64,000 nucleotides of DNA from Forficula auricularia. Lineage: Eukaryota; Arthropoda; Insecta; Dermaptera; Forficulidae. The notes under the pieces are model-generated. The model was not told the DNA's origin and searched no databases. It worked only from the letters and a program-made list of their open reading frames with translations. Position 1 is the stretch's first letter, and each line of letters opens with the position of its first letter. Positions 33,399 through 45,858 of the stretch are shown here, piece by piece. A program made the position numbers and the translations under genes. The DNA is taken from contig JALMQS010000136.1 in assembly GCA_024734495.1 (NCBI GenBank), positions 4,497,185 through 4,561,184 on the forward strand. Reading direction: 5' to 3'.

Positions 33399-35584
33399 TA
33401 ATTTCTCATATTATAAATATTTTAGATTAAGACCTTATTAGATTTTGGTTAAAATTAAACCAAAAATTAGGAGGGTGGTTTTTAAAAAGTGAACCCTTTG
33501 TCCGTTTTAGACCAAATTTTGCTCTGTTACTTAAAATTTCATGAATTATTATCAATTTAATTGGTGGGGGGGGTGACAGGTGTATGGTAAAGTTATGAGA
33601 TAGCCACATGACATATTTAATAATAAGGATTCATCGTTACGGGTTCAATAATTAAGAGACAAATGTTTAAAAAAATTAATGATAATTTAATGTTTCTAAG
33701 GGTCGAATCTGTGTCAATTTTATCTTCTCAACATTTCGTACTATATTTGCAAGCGCTTTCTAGGCTCTCTATGTTTTTTCCTTTTTTTTTTTAATTCCTT
33801 CTAACTCAGTCAATCATGAACGGGATTCCGCGACCAAATGACAAAGCCTTGTCTGGGGAACAAAGGAATGATTAATTTTTTATTATATTGATTTCTTCTT
33901 CTCCTATAAGATCACAAGGTTATCGACGATACAACGATAATAATTGTAATTATTTTTTATCATAAATCTGTTGCAAAAATGTTTTAAATAGAGCGATTCA
34001 ATTATTTTCTTTTTTATTATTTTTTTTTTTACTTGTAATTAATTTGTTTTAATGATAACAATTTTATTTTAGTATTTTATTAACTATGAATGTATAATTA
34101 CTTTTCTAATAGAATAGAGGCAGAAAAAAAATGGAAGTCGTTGTTAGGAATTTTTAAATACCTAAGATTTGGGTCACTAAATGGGATTTAAATTTTTTAT
34201 CATTTCGTCTATTCACGTTATATATTTAATAGAGAATTCTAATTAATTTTCTATTTATAGTGGTGACATTTAGAGACACTTTTTACTAAAATTCCACCGA
34301 TCTGTCCTGAGGACAGAATTATTGGAGCATTTTCATTTAATCTAGTCAATTATTTAGGACAGCTCGACTAGGTACCCTGAAATCAGCTTCTCTCTCCAAC
34401 TGAATCTCCCTATGATCACCTAACAATGTACCCCAAAAAAATATCGGACTGTTGTTTAATAGCTAATTGTACTTAGCATCAATTGTATCTTCAATATATC
34501 AATACTAGAGTTGATTTACATGGCTACCCATGGAATAGAAAGAATCCGTATTCAGGAAAACATTTCGAAGGATTTGAGGATTGACTAACTGATAATAATA
34601 TATCATTTTTACAGGAACGCAGCACGTATTTTGTTTAGTGAGACCTTTAGGGCCTGTTTATTCATCTCCACTCAAACTTTTTGTTATTTTAGAATGAGTT
34701 AAAGTTAGAGCCAATGATGGTCGCTGTCTGACAACCAGTTAGTTCACCTTCAGCCAAGTTAAATCGGAGATAAAAAAACAGATCCTTAGTATATTTTCTG
34801 AAATGTTCTGATTTTTCTATTCTTATAACTTTATCATAAAGATACAGTTATTGTTGTTTTTTTAAGACTGGCACTCCTGCAATGTAATAAATAAGGCAAA
34901 AACTTTCCTTACTAACCGAATAGAGAGTTATGTTTAAAATATTTCCCTTTAACCTAACAAATACTTATAAATTACCCGTTGCTGTCAAATTAGATACATA
35001 TCGAACAATAACATTCGTCTTTGTTTACCCCTATGACTACTGAAGTGTGGGAGTCACTTTCTCCTTTCACCATTCCCTAGTCAATAAACTAAATCTTCAA
35101 TACTTCAGGATCTCGCTTTACAAATTTTTTCCTGTTCTATTCGGCATCTAAATATTTCTAGGATATAAAGAGGAGCGAAGAGCAAAACAGTCTCGATCTA
35201 CAAATCAATGTTAAAAAAATATAAACGAATTGAGCACAAAATTCAAACAAGTTTGTTTGCACTTGCTTTGCTTTCGGTTTCATTATTTTTACATCGTAAG
35301 AATGTTATCGGGGTATAATTAGGGAAGTATCCAAGTAAAAGAGCACAAAAATTGAACATGAAAATATAAATCACTAACCACAAATCACTCAAAACCTAAT
35401 TCTCAATTTTAATTAACGTGTTATATTTAACTTTAAAAAATGTTCCAAATGTGTGGGTTGTCCTTCTAGAATTAGTCTCTCAGCCACCCACCCATCCGAA
35501 ATTCAGCCTTGTCCAAAATTCTCGAAAGCAAATATAGATATTTATTTAATTTATCATCTTCATTCTTGCATGTTTTCTATTGAG
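33399..35584. other. No gene seen
   Basis: A+T-rich intronic or intergenic DNA. One acceptor-like site (TTTTTACAG at about 34616) is not followed by a convincing donor in frame. Confidence 0.4.
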
Positions 35585-35628
35585 GAAAAAATCTAAACGT
35601 GATGCCATTATGTTCCAACAGGGAACAG
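35585..35628 (+). CDS. Candidate 44-nt exon
   Basis: Seen: TCATTCTTGCATGTTTTCTATTG then AG (35584), 44 nt, then GTAAGA (35629). One frame is open through the segment, reading KKSKRDAIMFQQGT. The donor is strong and the acceptor tract moderate. No similarity recognised, and such a short unit could be chance. Confidence 0.25.
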
Positions 35629-36254
35629 GTAAGAGCCACCTGCATGAATATTCATATATCCTCTCTAAATAATAACAAGGATTTAAATTCAATCGCTTAT
35701 GGATTAATTCTTGTTATTGTATTGAATTTGTATTTGGACGAAATACTCTGCAGATGAATCATTCTAATTAAATTCTTCAAACGATTATAAATGCTACACA
35801 CGTTTTCTTTTTCACTCTGTTTTAGACTTAGATTATCAAAATAATCTGGAATATTTTCAAAGTATCCAGCTAAGTGGGAAACGATATAAATACTGAACTG
35901 AATCATTTCCAGAGAGAAAAATTGTTTTCAGATATCTTGTGTCGAAATTCTAAAACAAAACTTCGAAATATATACATATAAAATAATCCTAAATCCTAAA
36001 CTGTATACAGAGCTATATAAAGAACAATGACTAAATATTTTAGTAGAAAAAAAGTAATTATATCAATAAATAGTTGTGATCTTATGATTTCTAAGTAAAA
36101 AGGATGTAAAGTTGATGGAGTTGAAAATTTTAGCATTTTCATTTTTTGGGAATTTTATCATTATTTTTAAAATTAAATTAGTCTTAAGAGTATAAAACAT
36201 ATTCTCTTGACTTCTTCTATCTTGAAAAAACATTAGTTTTTGGCAAAATTATTC

Positions 36255-36305
36255 AATTTTGTTTTTACTACGACGAAAAGTGATACTTTCATCATCTGGA
36301 TAAAG
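36255..36305 (-). other. Possible hammerhead relic
   Basis: Seen on minus: CCAGATGATGAAAGTATCAC then TTTTCGTCGTAGTAAAAAC. The CUGAUGA-like box and the GUCGUAGU stem III-like end are present but the GAAA box is missing. Confidence 0.2.
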
Positions 36306-38071
36306 AATTCTAATAGATAACTTAAAGCTTGCAGTATGATAAAGGGTTTATTTAATCTAAAAAATCCTCAAGGTTTAAGTTTTTTTAAAAAACAAGAGTG
36401 TCGTAATACTTGAATCTTCAATAATAATAATAATCGTTAATAATAATCGTTTGTATTAGAAAACGCTTATCATTACTTAAAGGCGCATCAGAGGGTCACC
36501 TTTCCTATTTAATTAACATAGGAAAATACTTTTACTATTTTTTTCTATTTAAAAATTATTTTAGGAAATTTCCAATGGATAGACCTTTAGATAGAAATTG
36601 TTTACAAAAGTGCTTATAAAGGCAAGACTATAAGATTTATAGTGGCTGGAAGTCAAAATTCACATTTAATCGTGTATCATAGCCAAATTTTTCAGTTATA
36701 ACAATTTTATAGATAATTAACTTGTCTACAAAATGAATTACTTGTGTCATATTGATTATTTAAAATTTTAGAATTTCAAATACGTTTTTAGAGTAGCTTA
36801 ATTAATTCAAATAACAAATTATAGGTGATATTTAATTGTCTATAAAATCTCAAACTACTTAAAACAGCAGACTTAAGATTTCTAAAGAAAAATCACTAGA
36901 TATTGTCATTTACTGAATCTGACTTTTTAAGGATAATTTTTTTTTACATGTTAGAACGGTTTTATTTATCCTTTCAAGGAATTAACCGGGGGCGAGGGGA
37001 GTAAAAATAGCCCTTCTGACAAGTAATAAAAATCATCCCCAAAAGCTCAGTAGATGGCATTCTATCGTGAATTGATTTTTTTAGAATTTAATTGTCTACG
37101 AAAAAAATATAATAGTATGTGGGCCAAATTTATAATTTCAAAATTATTGAAAGTTATAGGCTTTTAAATATTTTTACTTTATTTTTTCTTCGAGTTGCAA
37201 AATAAATTCAAAAAACAATTTTATACAAAATGTAATTGTCCACAAAAGTAGAACCGTAGATTTATTTATAATTTCAAAATTTATATAGCCATTTCGAGTT
37301 TCACAATTGACTGATATAGGATTTTTATTAGTAATGAAGCTGTTGAAGCTTTTATTTTTGTGATTAATTTGATTAAAATTCAAATTTTGATATAGGATTT
37401 TTAATTTTCTAGAAAAAATTTGGAAGAGGCATTTATTTATTTATTTTTAGAAATAAATTTTTAAATGTCATGGTCATTCTATTACCCTTCGTGTCAACTC
37501 ATGGGAAATCATTTTTATGTGAATAAATAACAAAAATAGATATAATCCAAATTAATTAATTATTAAATGAATGGTTCTAATGACTTCGTAAAATGACGTA
37601 TGGAGTGATCAGGAGGTTTCGGACGTCAACACTATTTGATACCCACTAACGATATAATTTGAATAAATCACTTATGCAATTTTTTAATCATCTCATTTGA
37701 TGAGACTGATGGAGAGGGAAAACCATTCCTAAAATGAGAGTTGTTTATTAAGAGATTGCTTTCTAGTATCTCGTTGAAGATTAATGCAATTTTGCTTGGC
37801 ATGAAACTTGTTCGTGTCTGATTCGTCTAATGAAAGTTAGAGGTCCCGACTCCCAAGTGACTCACTCGACATATGAGTTGATATGGCGTGGGGGCATGAT
37901 TCATTAACAATCCGAAGAAAAGATCGATCTCAAGAAACCCAGCCGGAAATCATATAAAATTTTATCGGGGCGGGAGGTGGGATGTTTTTTTGTTTAAGAG
38001 ATGAGTGACATGCTAATCACAAGTCAAATGCGCCTGCCTCATACTTGAATAAACCCTAAAGTCCACTCATA
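36306..38071. other. No gene seen; one unplaced G+C-richer patch
   Basis: The patch at about 37785-37985 is G+C-richer than its surroundings and unique in the window. No open frame with splice sites was found in it. Confidence 0.35.
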
Positions 38072-38269
38072 ATGCTTCTTATAAGGATTTTAATCAGTTT
38101 TCTTCTTACAGTATTTTTTTTCTTTGCTAAAATGATAGGGAAAAGCAAAGAAGCGGAAACAACTGAACTTCTTACCTATATAAGGCTCAAATTCGCCCCG
38201 GACTTGAAAATTGCTCGCATCTGTGGAGAAGAACCTCTCTTTGATGCAATTCTAGCAATGCAATGCTAG
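38072..38269 (+). CDS. Coding-like open frame, unrecognised
   Basis: Seen: the last 43 codons (GKSKEAETTELLTYIRLK, FAPDLKIARICGEEPL, FDAILAMQC, TAG) have coding-like composition at about 45% G+C. A pyrimidine tract with AG at 38137-38138 (TTCTTTGCTAAAATGATAG) could serve as an acceptor, making this a 3'-terminal exon. The minus strand also has a good donor (GTAAGA) across the same DNA, so strand is not certain. No family recognised. Confidence 0.3.
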   Translation: MLLIRILISFLLTVFFFFAKMIGKSKEAETTELLTYIRLKFAPDLKIARICGEEPLFDAILAMQC

Positions 38270-38329
38270 CTATCAGACTAATTTCTATCCAGTAGTAACT
38301 AACGCTCTTGATTCCCTAACCCAGTGGTT

Positions 38330-38345
38330 CTCAAACCTAACTATA
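38330..38345. mobile_element. Solitary hAT-type terminus
   Basis: Seen: CAGTGGTTCTCAAACC, a typical hAT left end, but no matching right end or TSD found downstream. Confidence 0.35.
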
Positions 38346-38927
38346 CCAAGAACTACTAAAATTTCCGATTGGTTCATTGGCTGTGCAAAAATATATAAAA
38401 CAACATATATACCGTACATATTATCTGGAATCTGGAAAAATACATGAAAATTTTTGAGCAAATTAAAATTATATGGGCATAATTATTTAATTACCTAATA
38501 TCCGAAGATTTTACGGATTACCCGTTGCCTTATACCAACATATATATATCACTGATGGGAGGGATTCACAGGTTAATTTTCCACGACTTAAAAAAAAAAT
38601 CATATACATATATGGTAGTATAAAGAAATAGTCAAATAGTGCTATTTATTATTATTTGTCTATTTACTGTATAACACCAGATTTTGCAATGTTTGGACAG
38701 TGGGTAGTTAGTGGAATTAAAATTTGGAGTTCTTTGCTCTCAAAGAATTATCGACTTATCGACTCCTACCTCCATAAGAAAATCCTGACACCGGCTATGC
38801 TTATATACAAATAATATTAAAACAGCTGAACAAACATAAAATAAAATACTTCATGTTTCAATCATCCTTATTTGCTAATTAGACTTTCTTGTGATTTAAG
38901 CGTTAGTATTTGATTTTTACTTTCACT

Positions 38928-39000
38928 TTTATATTCTATAGAATATAATGTGAAGTATTGAGATCGTCTGCCTGGGTCCTGACTCTTTGAGAGCTTGTAT
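38928..39000 (+). repeat. Dispersed repeat shared with 58761-58836
   Basis: Seen: AATGTGAAGTATTGAGAT, CCTGGGTCCTGACTCTTTGA, GAGCTTG; the second copy has AATGTGAAGTATTGCGAT and GAGTCCTGACTCTTTGAGAG. Confidence 0.75.
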
Positions 39001-39320
39001 CTTAGAGATGAAAAAAGTTAATTACATTTTATAACTTCTAGGTGGAAGGAATCGATACCCTTAATAGTTGGAATCCAGATTTAGGACATAAAACCGGATA
39101 TTTTATATTTATTTAGCTATTAATTAATATATATCTATATAATAAAAAGGGTATTTTTGTCATAAAATTTAATTTACGTTTTCACTACCATAACTTCTGT
39201 AAGTTTATCATCAAATCACAATAAAGCACACCTTTTCTGCGTGTAAAAAATATGACAAATTGAGGAAAAAGAATACAACTTGTTTAAAATCCTATTTATA
39301 AATTTTAAATGGTTGAAAAT

Positions 39321-39751
39321 AAATTTATAATAATAACTAACTGGTGATGGTCTTCGCAGAAGAATATACATGATTCATTGTCAATAATCAGTAGAGATTG
39401 TGGTGTTGGTTCAAGGTGAAACATCTTTAATAAAGATAAGAGTAAATAAATATTTTATTTAATATTGATTTACTATGAGTTAAGGATACTCACTTAAGTG
39501 ACCCAGTATCCTTAACTCATAGTAAATCCATATTAAATTTATAATAATAACTAACTGGTGATGGTGGTCTTCGCAGAAGAATATACATGATTCATTGTCA
39601 ATAATCAGTAGAGATTGTGGTGTTGGTTCAAGGTGAAACATCTTTAATAAAGATAAGAGTAAATAAATATTTTATTTAATATGGATTTACTATGAGTTAA
39701 GGATACTCACTTAAGTGACCCAGTATCCTTAACTCATAGTAAATCCATATT
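39321..39751. repeat. Tandem duplication of a 214/217-bp unit containing a palindrome
   Basis: Seen: copy 1 39321-39534 and copy 2 39535-39751. They differ by one GGT triplet (GATGGTC versus GATGGTGGTC) and one T/G change. Each carries TTGGTTCAAGGTGAAACAT and the hairpin GGATTTACTATGAGTTAAGG / CCTTAACTCATAGTAAATCC. After copy 2 the inverted arm continues to 39781. Confidence 0.9.
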
Positions 39752-39781
39752 AAATAAAATATTTATTTACTCTTATCTTGA
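39645..39781. repeat. Fold-back with near-perfect 60-bp arms
   Basis: Seen: left AAGATAAGAGTAAATAAATA, TTTTATTTAATATGGATTTA, CTATGAGTTAAGGATAC; right is its inverse ending TATTTACTCTTATCTT. The short tip is CTCACTTAAGTGACCC. It follows TTCAAGGTGAAACAT, a motif shared with fold-backs B and D. Confidence 0.85.
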
Positions 39782-40477
39782 TTCATTGTCATCTGTCAAG
39801 AATACTAGAGAGGTTTGCATAACTTTCTGGGGACATATAAAAACACATTGCCACGTGTTAAGCGATTTCAATAAATTTTGAAAAAATTTTGATCATATAT
39901 CAAAACTTTAGAATTCACCACATTTTCAAAATTTAAAGCTTTTTATTTTAATGAAAAGTAAACAGAAGGTGCGACATCTTAGAGTCAAGATAGACTCTCG
40001 TATCCTAGATCAAATATACAAGAGCTGAATTCGAAAGTGTAATTACTGGAATATGTACTTGTGGAGTGACTTGAAGGATTGAAGATTGTATAAAAGCTCG
40101 ATTCCCTAAGAGAAGTATATTCGACTATTTTAACCCTTTATGAGTGAATTCAACCCTTGGAATAAAAAATATTTATTGCTCGGTTTGAATAAAATATAAT
40201 CTTTTCCAAACAAGATTGTAGGGGTCAGGGGGGAAAAGTTTCGTAGCTATAGGGATAAACAAACTGTCGAATGAAATTGATGGAGTTCTTTCTACTTTAG
40301 CTGTAAAGGGGTTTTGTATTTCACCTAACAAAGTTTTAGGGGGAGAGGATTATTGATCTAGAACAAATGCCAAGGTACTATCAATAATAAAAAGCAAAAG
40401 AACGAAAAAAGGTTCTAGAAATAGAGGATTAACAGTGTTGGGTAAGACATTAATTTAAAAAATTGTATTTAGGATAG

Positions 40478-40625
40478 AAAGAATTTAATTTTTAGGACAG
40501 AATCTAAGATTTTAATAGAAATATTATTAAATTTCGATATCAGAGGGGATTCATTCCTCCAGGAGTCGAACCTGAGAACTAACTTGCTTTCCGGGCAGTC
40601 AGCTCACACCCTCGAGACAAAAAAC
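40478..40625 (-). mobile_element. tRNA-derived SINE, third family, 14-bp TSD
   Basis: Seen on minus: GTGTGAGCTGACTGCCCGG (A-box region) and CAGGTTCGACTCCTGGAGG (B box). Direct repeats TGTATTTAGGATAG flank it at 40464-40477 and 40626-40639, both perfect except for one base just outside. Related fragment at 18655. Confidence 0.85.
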
Positions 40626-40803
40626 TGTATTTAGGATAGCAAGAAAATTCTTGGGGACATTTATTCATTGTGTGTATTTAAGAGACATGGATAGATAGGG
40701 CCTTGTATTTATTTTGTGATCAGTTAAGTAGGCGTAAAACCCTGGCTTTGTTTTTGTCTTAAAAAAATAAATAAAAAATAGATAAACCATTGTAGTCTTC
40801 CAT

Positions 40804-41041
40804 TCAATTTTTAAAATCATTTAATATTCTCTTTAAATAAGATGAATAAGTATACTCAGTAAAGCTTGTGACGAATAATAAACTAAATTGTAATTTAAAA
40901 TTTAAATCCCAAGCCGAATGAGGGCTTCGGCCCCTCGTGCACCGTATACCGATTAGTTTGTGAGGTTTGTGTTTTGATGAGAATTGACCTTGGGGTGCCC
41001 TTTGCCCAGGTGCCCCCTGTCCTCCATGTCCTCCACGCTTC
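40804..41041 (-). CDS. Candidate exon or element ORF, Gly/Gln-rich
   Basis: Seen on minus: acceptor GATTTTCTTTAG at 41042, then an open frame reading KRGGHGGQGAPGQRAPQGQ, FSSKHKPHKLIGIRCTRG, RSPHSAW and on to 40804. It is far richer in G+C than its flanks. No clear donor was chosen. It could be a host exon with a low-complexity Gly/Gln segment or mobile-element coding debris; not recognised. Confidence 0.25.
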
Positions 41042-41570
41042 CTAAAGAAAATCGATGCCAATGCAATCAAAGTTGAATGAAGCCGAGTAGACGGTCAAGG
41101 GCGAATTACCTATTTAAATATCTATAGATATTTAATAAAACATACAACGATATAATTACTAATAAACGACATAAAGAGAGCATAAAAAATAAATAAATAA
41201 TTAAAATAGTTTCTTTTTCCTAGGCGATTTCTCAAACCATTGTCTAAACTTTCAATTTTTGTTTGATTTATTTTTAATGATTTGGATGTTATATTGAGAT
41301 AAAGAATTTTTTTAATTTGAGAATGAAAGGGCTTGGGAAAATTTATTAAATGGATTTTGGAGACGTGTAGAAATTTGTGCATAATAATTTGAATAGAGAG
41401 AAAGGTGTTAAGGGATTCAGGAAAGATTAAACCTTAGGAAAGAATTCCACTTTAGAAATTATTGTTGCAAATAAATTTTGAATTTTAAAATCTATCAATC
41501 ATCCAAGTAAATTAAGAATTTTTTGAAGGATTTATTTTTAAATGAAATGTTCTATTATTTTAAAATGAAA

Positions 41571-41995
41571 GTTTCTTTTTGCCGAGAGTTGCAGAATTTT
41601 TATAAATTAAAGAAGACAATAAAAGAGTGTGTCTTCTGCTAGAAAAATATTTTTTTATGTCAGGAATAGTAGGGAACTGGACAAAATAATCAAAAACACA
41701 GGGCTTTTATCAAATGGGCCAGACGTTTGGCCAACTTACTTTTACTTCCTCAGTGACCCATTTTTTGACAATTAGTGATTCAATGGGCCACTGAGGAAGT
41801 CAAAACGAAACGTCTGGCCCATTTGATAAAAGCTCTGTGTTTTTGATTATTTTGTCTAGTTCCCTACTATTCCTACTATTTACTATTCCCTACTATTCCT
41901 GATACAAAATTTTTTGAATTTATTTATAAATATTAAAAATTAAAAAATTTATTTTTTCAGCAGAAGACACACTTTTTTATTGTCTCCTTTAAGTT
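41571..41995. repeat. Fold-back element E with hammerhead-like core
   Basis: Seen: inner arms (41655-41910) AGGAATAGTAGGGAACTGGA and TCTAGTTCCCTACTATTCCT enclose GGGCCACTGAGGAAGTC then AAAACGAAACGTCTGGCCC on plus (CTGAGGA at 41791-41797; GAAAC at 41807). CUGAGGA fits CUGANGA and GAAAC follows, but stem III lacks the expected U. Outer arms repeat GAAGACA...GTGTCTTCTGCT in inverted form and match the dispersed repeat at 4878. Confidence 0.55.
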
Positions 41996-42061
41996 CTATT
42001 ATTTCTTAAAATCTTTTTATTTAATCTAATCATTTTTTTATGATATTGATACAAAATGAAA

Positions 42062-42232
42062 TTATACCAAAAAGGTACAATCACTGTAGTCCGAGGTGGA
42101 CCCTTGCATCGTGAAAAAAATAAGAAACTTCAGGGATCCGGTCGGAGTTGAAAGACTGAAGGTTCTACCTAGTCTAGTAGCCAGAAAGAAGGATGGGAGA
42201 AGCGAATTCCAATTTCTATAAATCATAGGGAT
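42062..42232 (-). pseudogene. Degraded non-LTR retrotransposon C-terminal fragment
   Basis: Seen on minus: IPMIYRNWNSLLPSFFLA then TRLGRTFSLSTPTGSLKF and on to a stop, 57 codons. NWNSLLP aligns with the RDWNSLPP signature of the fragment at 5164, and IPM precedes it in both. The remainder has drifted, probably through frameshifts. Dead, 5'-truncated copy. Confidence 0.6.
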
Positions 42233-42239
42233 AATCTCT

Positions 42240-43417
42240 TTACAATTTTTTTTTTTTAAAAATGACTTGAATATATAGTATTACCTACGCACGAGTACAA
42301 ATAAAATTAAAATCACCGAGCGGTTATTTTTTGTTTCATAATATTTAATAAATTTTTTTTATTTCATTTTTAGAATAGACTTGTAAAACAGGAATAGAAA
42401 AATCTCAATTTTTGATTATGTTGTAACAAAAATGCATTTGATTCCAACTTTGATTATTCTTTGGGCATATCTCCCTTTTGTTCTTCCATAAATTGATAAT
42501 GGCTAATAGAGGAAGGTATTGAATACGTGTAGTGTAGTAGGTGATCTCACGGTGGTCGATGCAAAGGAACTAATAAAACAAATTATTATGCGTATCTCCC
42601 ATTATTATTATTATTATTTATTTAATTTTTTTTTAATGCAATTGAGTCCAGAAATTTTAAAATCGTATAACAAATTTCTTTCAAAAAAATAATCCTTCTT
42701 CCTCTTCCTTTCCTAATTCCGTCTATTGTATTTTTAATATTACGGCTCCATTTTTCGTAAATTCTTGCAATTTCATTATCAACATTTAGGGAATTTTCTG
42801 GCTTGAGGAATGCGAATTTGGTTCTAGGTAAAATATCAAAACAATTTAGGATGAAGGATACTAAATATAATAAAATAAAGCTATTTTTCGCACTAATACT
42901 TTAAAAACTTGGTTATTTATTGCTCTAGCTTTTTCTCTTGTAAATACATATTATTATTGCCAGAATCTTCTTCCTTAAACTACGCTGTCTGATCGTCAAC
43001 GGAGTGTAACCACCCCTCGGACTTGTTATTCACACTCGCAGTAGCTGTGAAGCCTCCGTTTATGTATTAATTTCAGACTTTGACATTTAGCGTAACATCA
43101 CGCGTGGTAAACACATTTCAGCTTTTGCTCTTGGAACTTTTTGAGCAGCCTCTATTCACGAGCACAGTTCACCGATCAGGTCACGAAACATGACCAACCC
43201 TAAAACCCGGGTTGTTTATTCCCGACTAACCTTGTCTGGTTTTCTACCAAGTATTAGAATCAAAATAACTGTAGATTGTGATGATATGATTCTAGCTCTA
43301 AGTGGTTACAGACATCTCATATCTCATTTAGCTGACAAATGAAAATATCCGGCTATTTGACAGGAGGTGGACAATCAGCTGCTTATTGTGACTTCTCTAT
43401 TTATTGTTTCATTGTCA
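42240..43417. other. No gene seen; G+C-richer patch at 43000-43250
   Basis: The patch includes ACCACCCCTCGGACTTG, GTAACATCACGCGTGG and AAACCCGGGTTG. It directly precedes the dispersed repeat at 43418, just as an unrelated G+C-richer patch precedes the copy at 2243. No open frame with splice sites. Confidence 0.35.
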
Positions 43418-43955
43418 GGGACGCGCCAAGTCCCTTTTGCGCCGTTGTCTCAAATACTGATTGGCGTCTTTATATATGCACTTAGCCAAAATTACCTCAC
43501 CCACAACATTTTTTCACGTTTCAAAGTGTTTTTTACAAAAATATTAATAAATAGTTTCAGCCGTTTTTGAGATACTTCGAGAATAGAAAGCAAAAAAAAA
43601 AATTTTTAATGCTTGATTACAAAATTAGACTTCTAATTTTCATTTTTAAATTCGTATTTATTATTAATATAAAATATGAAAAAAAAATTTATTTTAAATA
43701 TTGTTCATCACAGAAGCACGCCGGTCACTCGACCATAATCGCCAATATCAAAATAGTTAACTGTGAAAGTAAGACATTTCCCTTAGGCGGTAGGACGTAG
43801 GACAAAAGGTTTAATTGTAGGACATGTCCTCCCAAAGTAGTACAGGTGGTCATTACAGTAGCAGCGTTTGTTCACGTAATAGCCAAACCTCATATAATGG
43901 GAACCCCTGCTAGTTAGACAACTAAATTAGCAGCTCTGTTTAGGATATGACTACC
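43418..43955 (+). repeat. Dispersed repeat, copy 2 (see 2243)
   Basis: Seen: AGGGACGCGCCAAGTCCC, ATACTGATTGGCG, CACAACATTTTTTCACG, TTTTTAATGCTTGATTACAA, and ATGGGAACCCCTGCTAG with TTAGACAAC. Short plus-strand frames inside are not convincing genes. Confidence 0.7.
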
Positions 43956-44048
43956 AGACAGGCGATCGCAATGCTTCACATAGTTTCTATATCATTACAT
44001 GATATAGAGAATACATAGGTGAAAGTAAAAAAGCCTAAATCTAATTAA

Positions 44049-44262
44049 AATGACGGTGTGTTGGAGTTAAAAAATGGCCGTTATTAGGTTATTATTGTTC
44101 CTCTTGTCCTTTTCGAAACGACGAAATTAAAAAATTCATCAAATTCACCCATTCCCTTCTTATCATCGACAAATAATAACGAATTTGATATCTCATGTAT
44201 TTTCGATGTTTTAAGATATGGAACACTTGGTATGCATCTCGACTAGTACTTGCCCGGCTTTT
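44049..44262 (+). repeat. Dispersed repeat, copy 2 (see 25185)
   Basis: Seen: AAAATGACGGTGTGTTGG, AATAACGAATTTGATATC, ATATGGAACACTTGGTATGC and ACTTGCCCGGCT, in the same order as at 25185. Confidence 0.55.
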
Positions 44263-44865
44263 TTTTAAATAACTAAAATGTTTCTATCTTACTCTCATCA
44301 AATATCATATTTATTGCATTACAAAGAAACTATTTACAGATCAATTATTATAAAATAAAATATAAATATTAATGAATTTATAGAAAAGAAAAAAGAAAAT
44401 AGAAATTTTACAAATTTGCAATTGAAATTGACGATTCTTTCTAATCATTGTTCAAACGCATAGTTTCTAAAATAAAAAAATATAAAAAAAATAATAATAA
44501 ATACCTGGATTAAAAAATGCAACAAAAAATGATGGCAATAAATACAATGAGTATATATTTATAAAGTATTATTACTCTTTTATGTAAATGTACTACAATT
44601 ATATTAAAAAAAAAATAAAGTATAATTATGTTTCTATAGTGTTTTTTATTCCATTGAATCTTGTAATAAGTACATAAGTACTATTGCTAATTTTAATATT
44701 CTTGTAGATAATTCGGGTAGAAAAAATAGATTATCTTTCTGTTGAAGAATTGATTTGATTCGATATGTGTGAAAAACATTTAAATCTTTAATATTAATGT
44801 AATTAAAGTTTTACTGACGATTTTTATAATATAAAAGTAGACTTTTACATTCACGCCGACTTCCA

Positions 44866-45160
44866 GAGTGAAGAGTGGAGTTCATACGCAGGCAAATTTT
44901 AATGACTATAATTTGATAACATTTATTACGTACACACAAACACACTTAAAAATACATTGGTCCTGGGGATATTGGTCAAAAAATAGAAGGTTATTATTTA
45001 AAAATACACTTTTTAATATTATACTATTGTCGACATACACCTACTTGGATCGTTGAGAATGAACCTCACACGCACGCAAATTTAATTGACTCTAATCTAA
45101 CAACAGTCAATACACACAAACACATTGGCAAAATACATTGGGTCTCAGTAAATTCATTAA
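44866..45160 (+). repeat. Imperfect tandem duplication of a dispersed repeat
   Basis: Seen: CGCAGGCAAATTTTAATGACT, CACACAAACACACTTAAAAATA at 44893-44955 and CGCACGCAAATTTAATTGAC, CACACAAACACATTGGC at 45071-45130. A third, more distant copy is at 61740-61805. Confidence 0.5.
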
Positions 45161-45858
45161 ATAACAGGTCTCAAAAAATGAGCGTTTAATTTAATAGCAA
45201 CGAGCTTTGTCATTATCACATTCCTGGATCATATATTTTTTCTACCGTTTCTTAACTCAGGGTTCTTCACATTTTTTGGTCGTGTAGCTTTAAGATAGAA
45301 AAAATATGCTGATGTGGTCATCCACATGACGTAACGTTACACCTGGCCACTTTCTTTTAATTAATATTTAATAAAATAATTTATAATTATTTACAAAAGA
45401 GTCCCCCTTTCTTAATTTTGGACCCATTAATAATTGAACATAAACGAGTATTAAATTGTTTTAATTATTGAACTCTTCTATTGGGAATAGCTTCAAGTAT
45501 TTTTGTGTGAAAATTTTATCATTTTAATAATTTTTGATATATAGTAATTATAAAAAACATTTTTTTTTTATATTTATTTCTTGTAAAACAATAATTATTG
45601 ATGAAAAGTATTTATCCGTATCTGATAGAACAATCAAATTTTTTGCTTTGACCCGAACTAACAAGTATCACTACAATATATCTGCCATCCAAACGTTGTC
45701 TATTACTATTTATTAGTAATGAAGCTATTGAAGTTCTTATTTTTGTGATTAATTTGATTAAAATTTAAATTTTTAGGGAAATCGCACATAATTTATTATA
45801 ATTTTTTATTGAACAAGAACAAATAATACATGACGTTTCAATCGACTTAGGTTAACCC

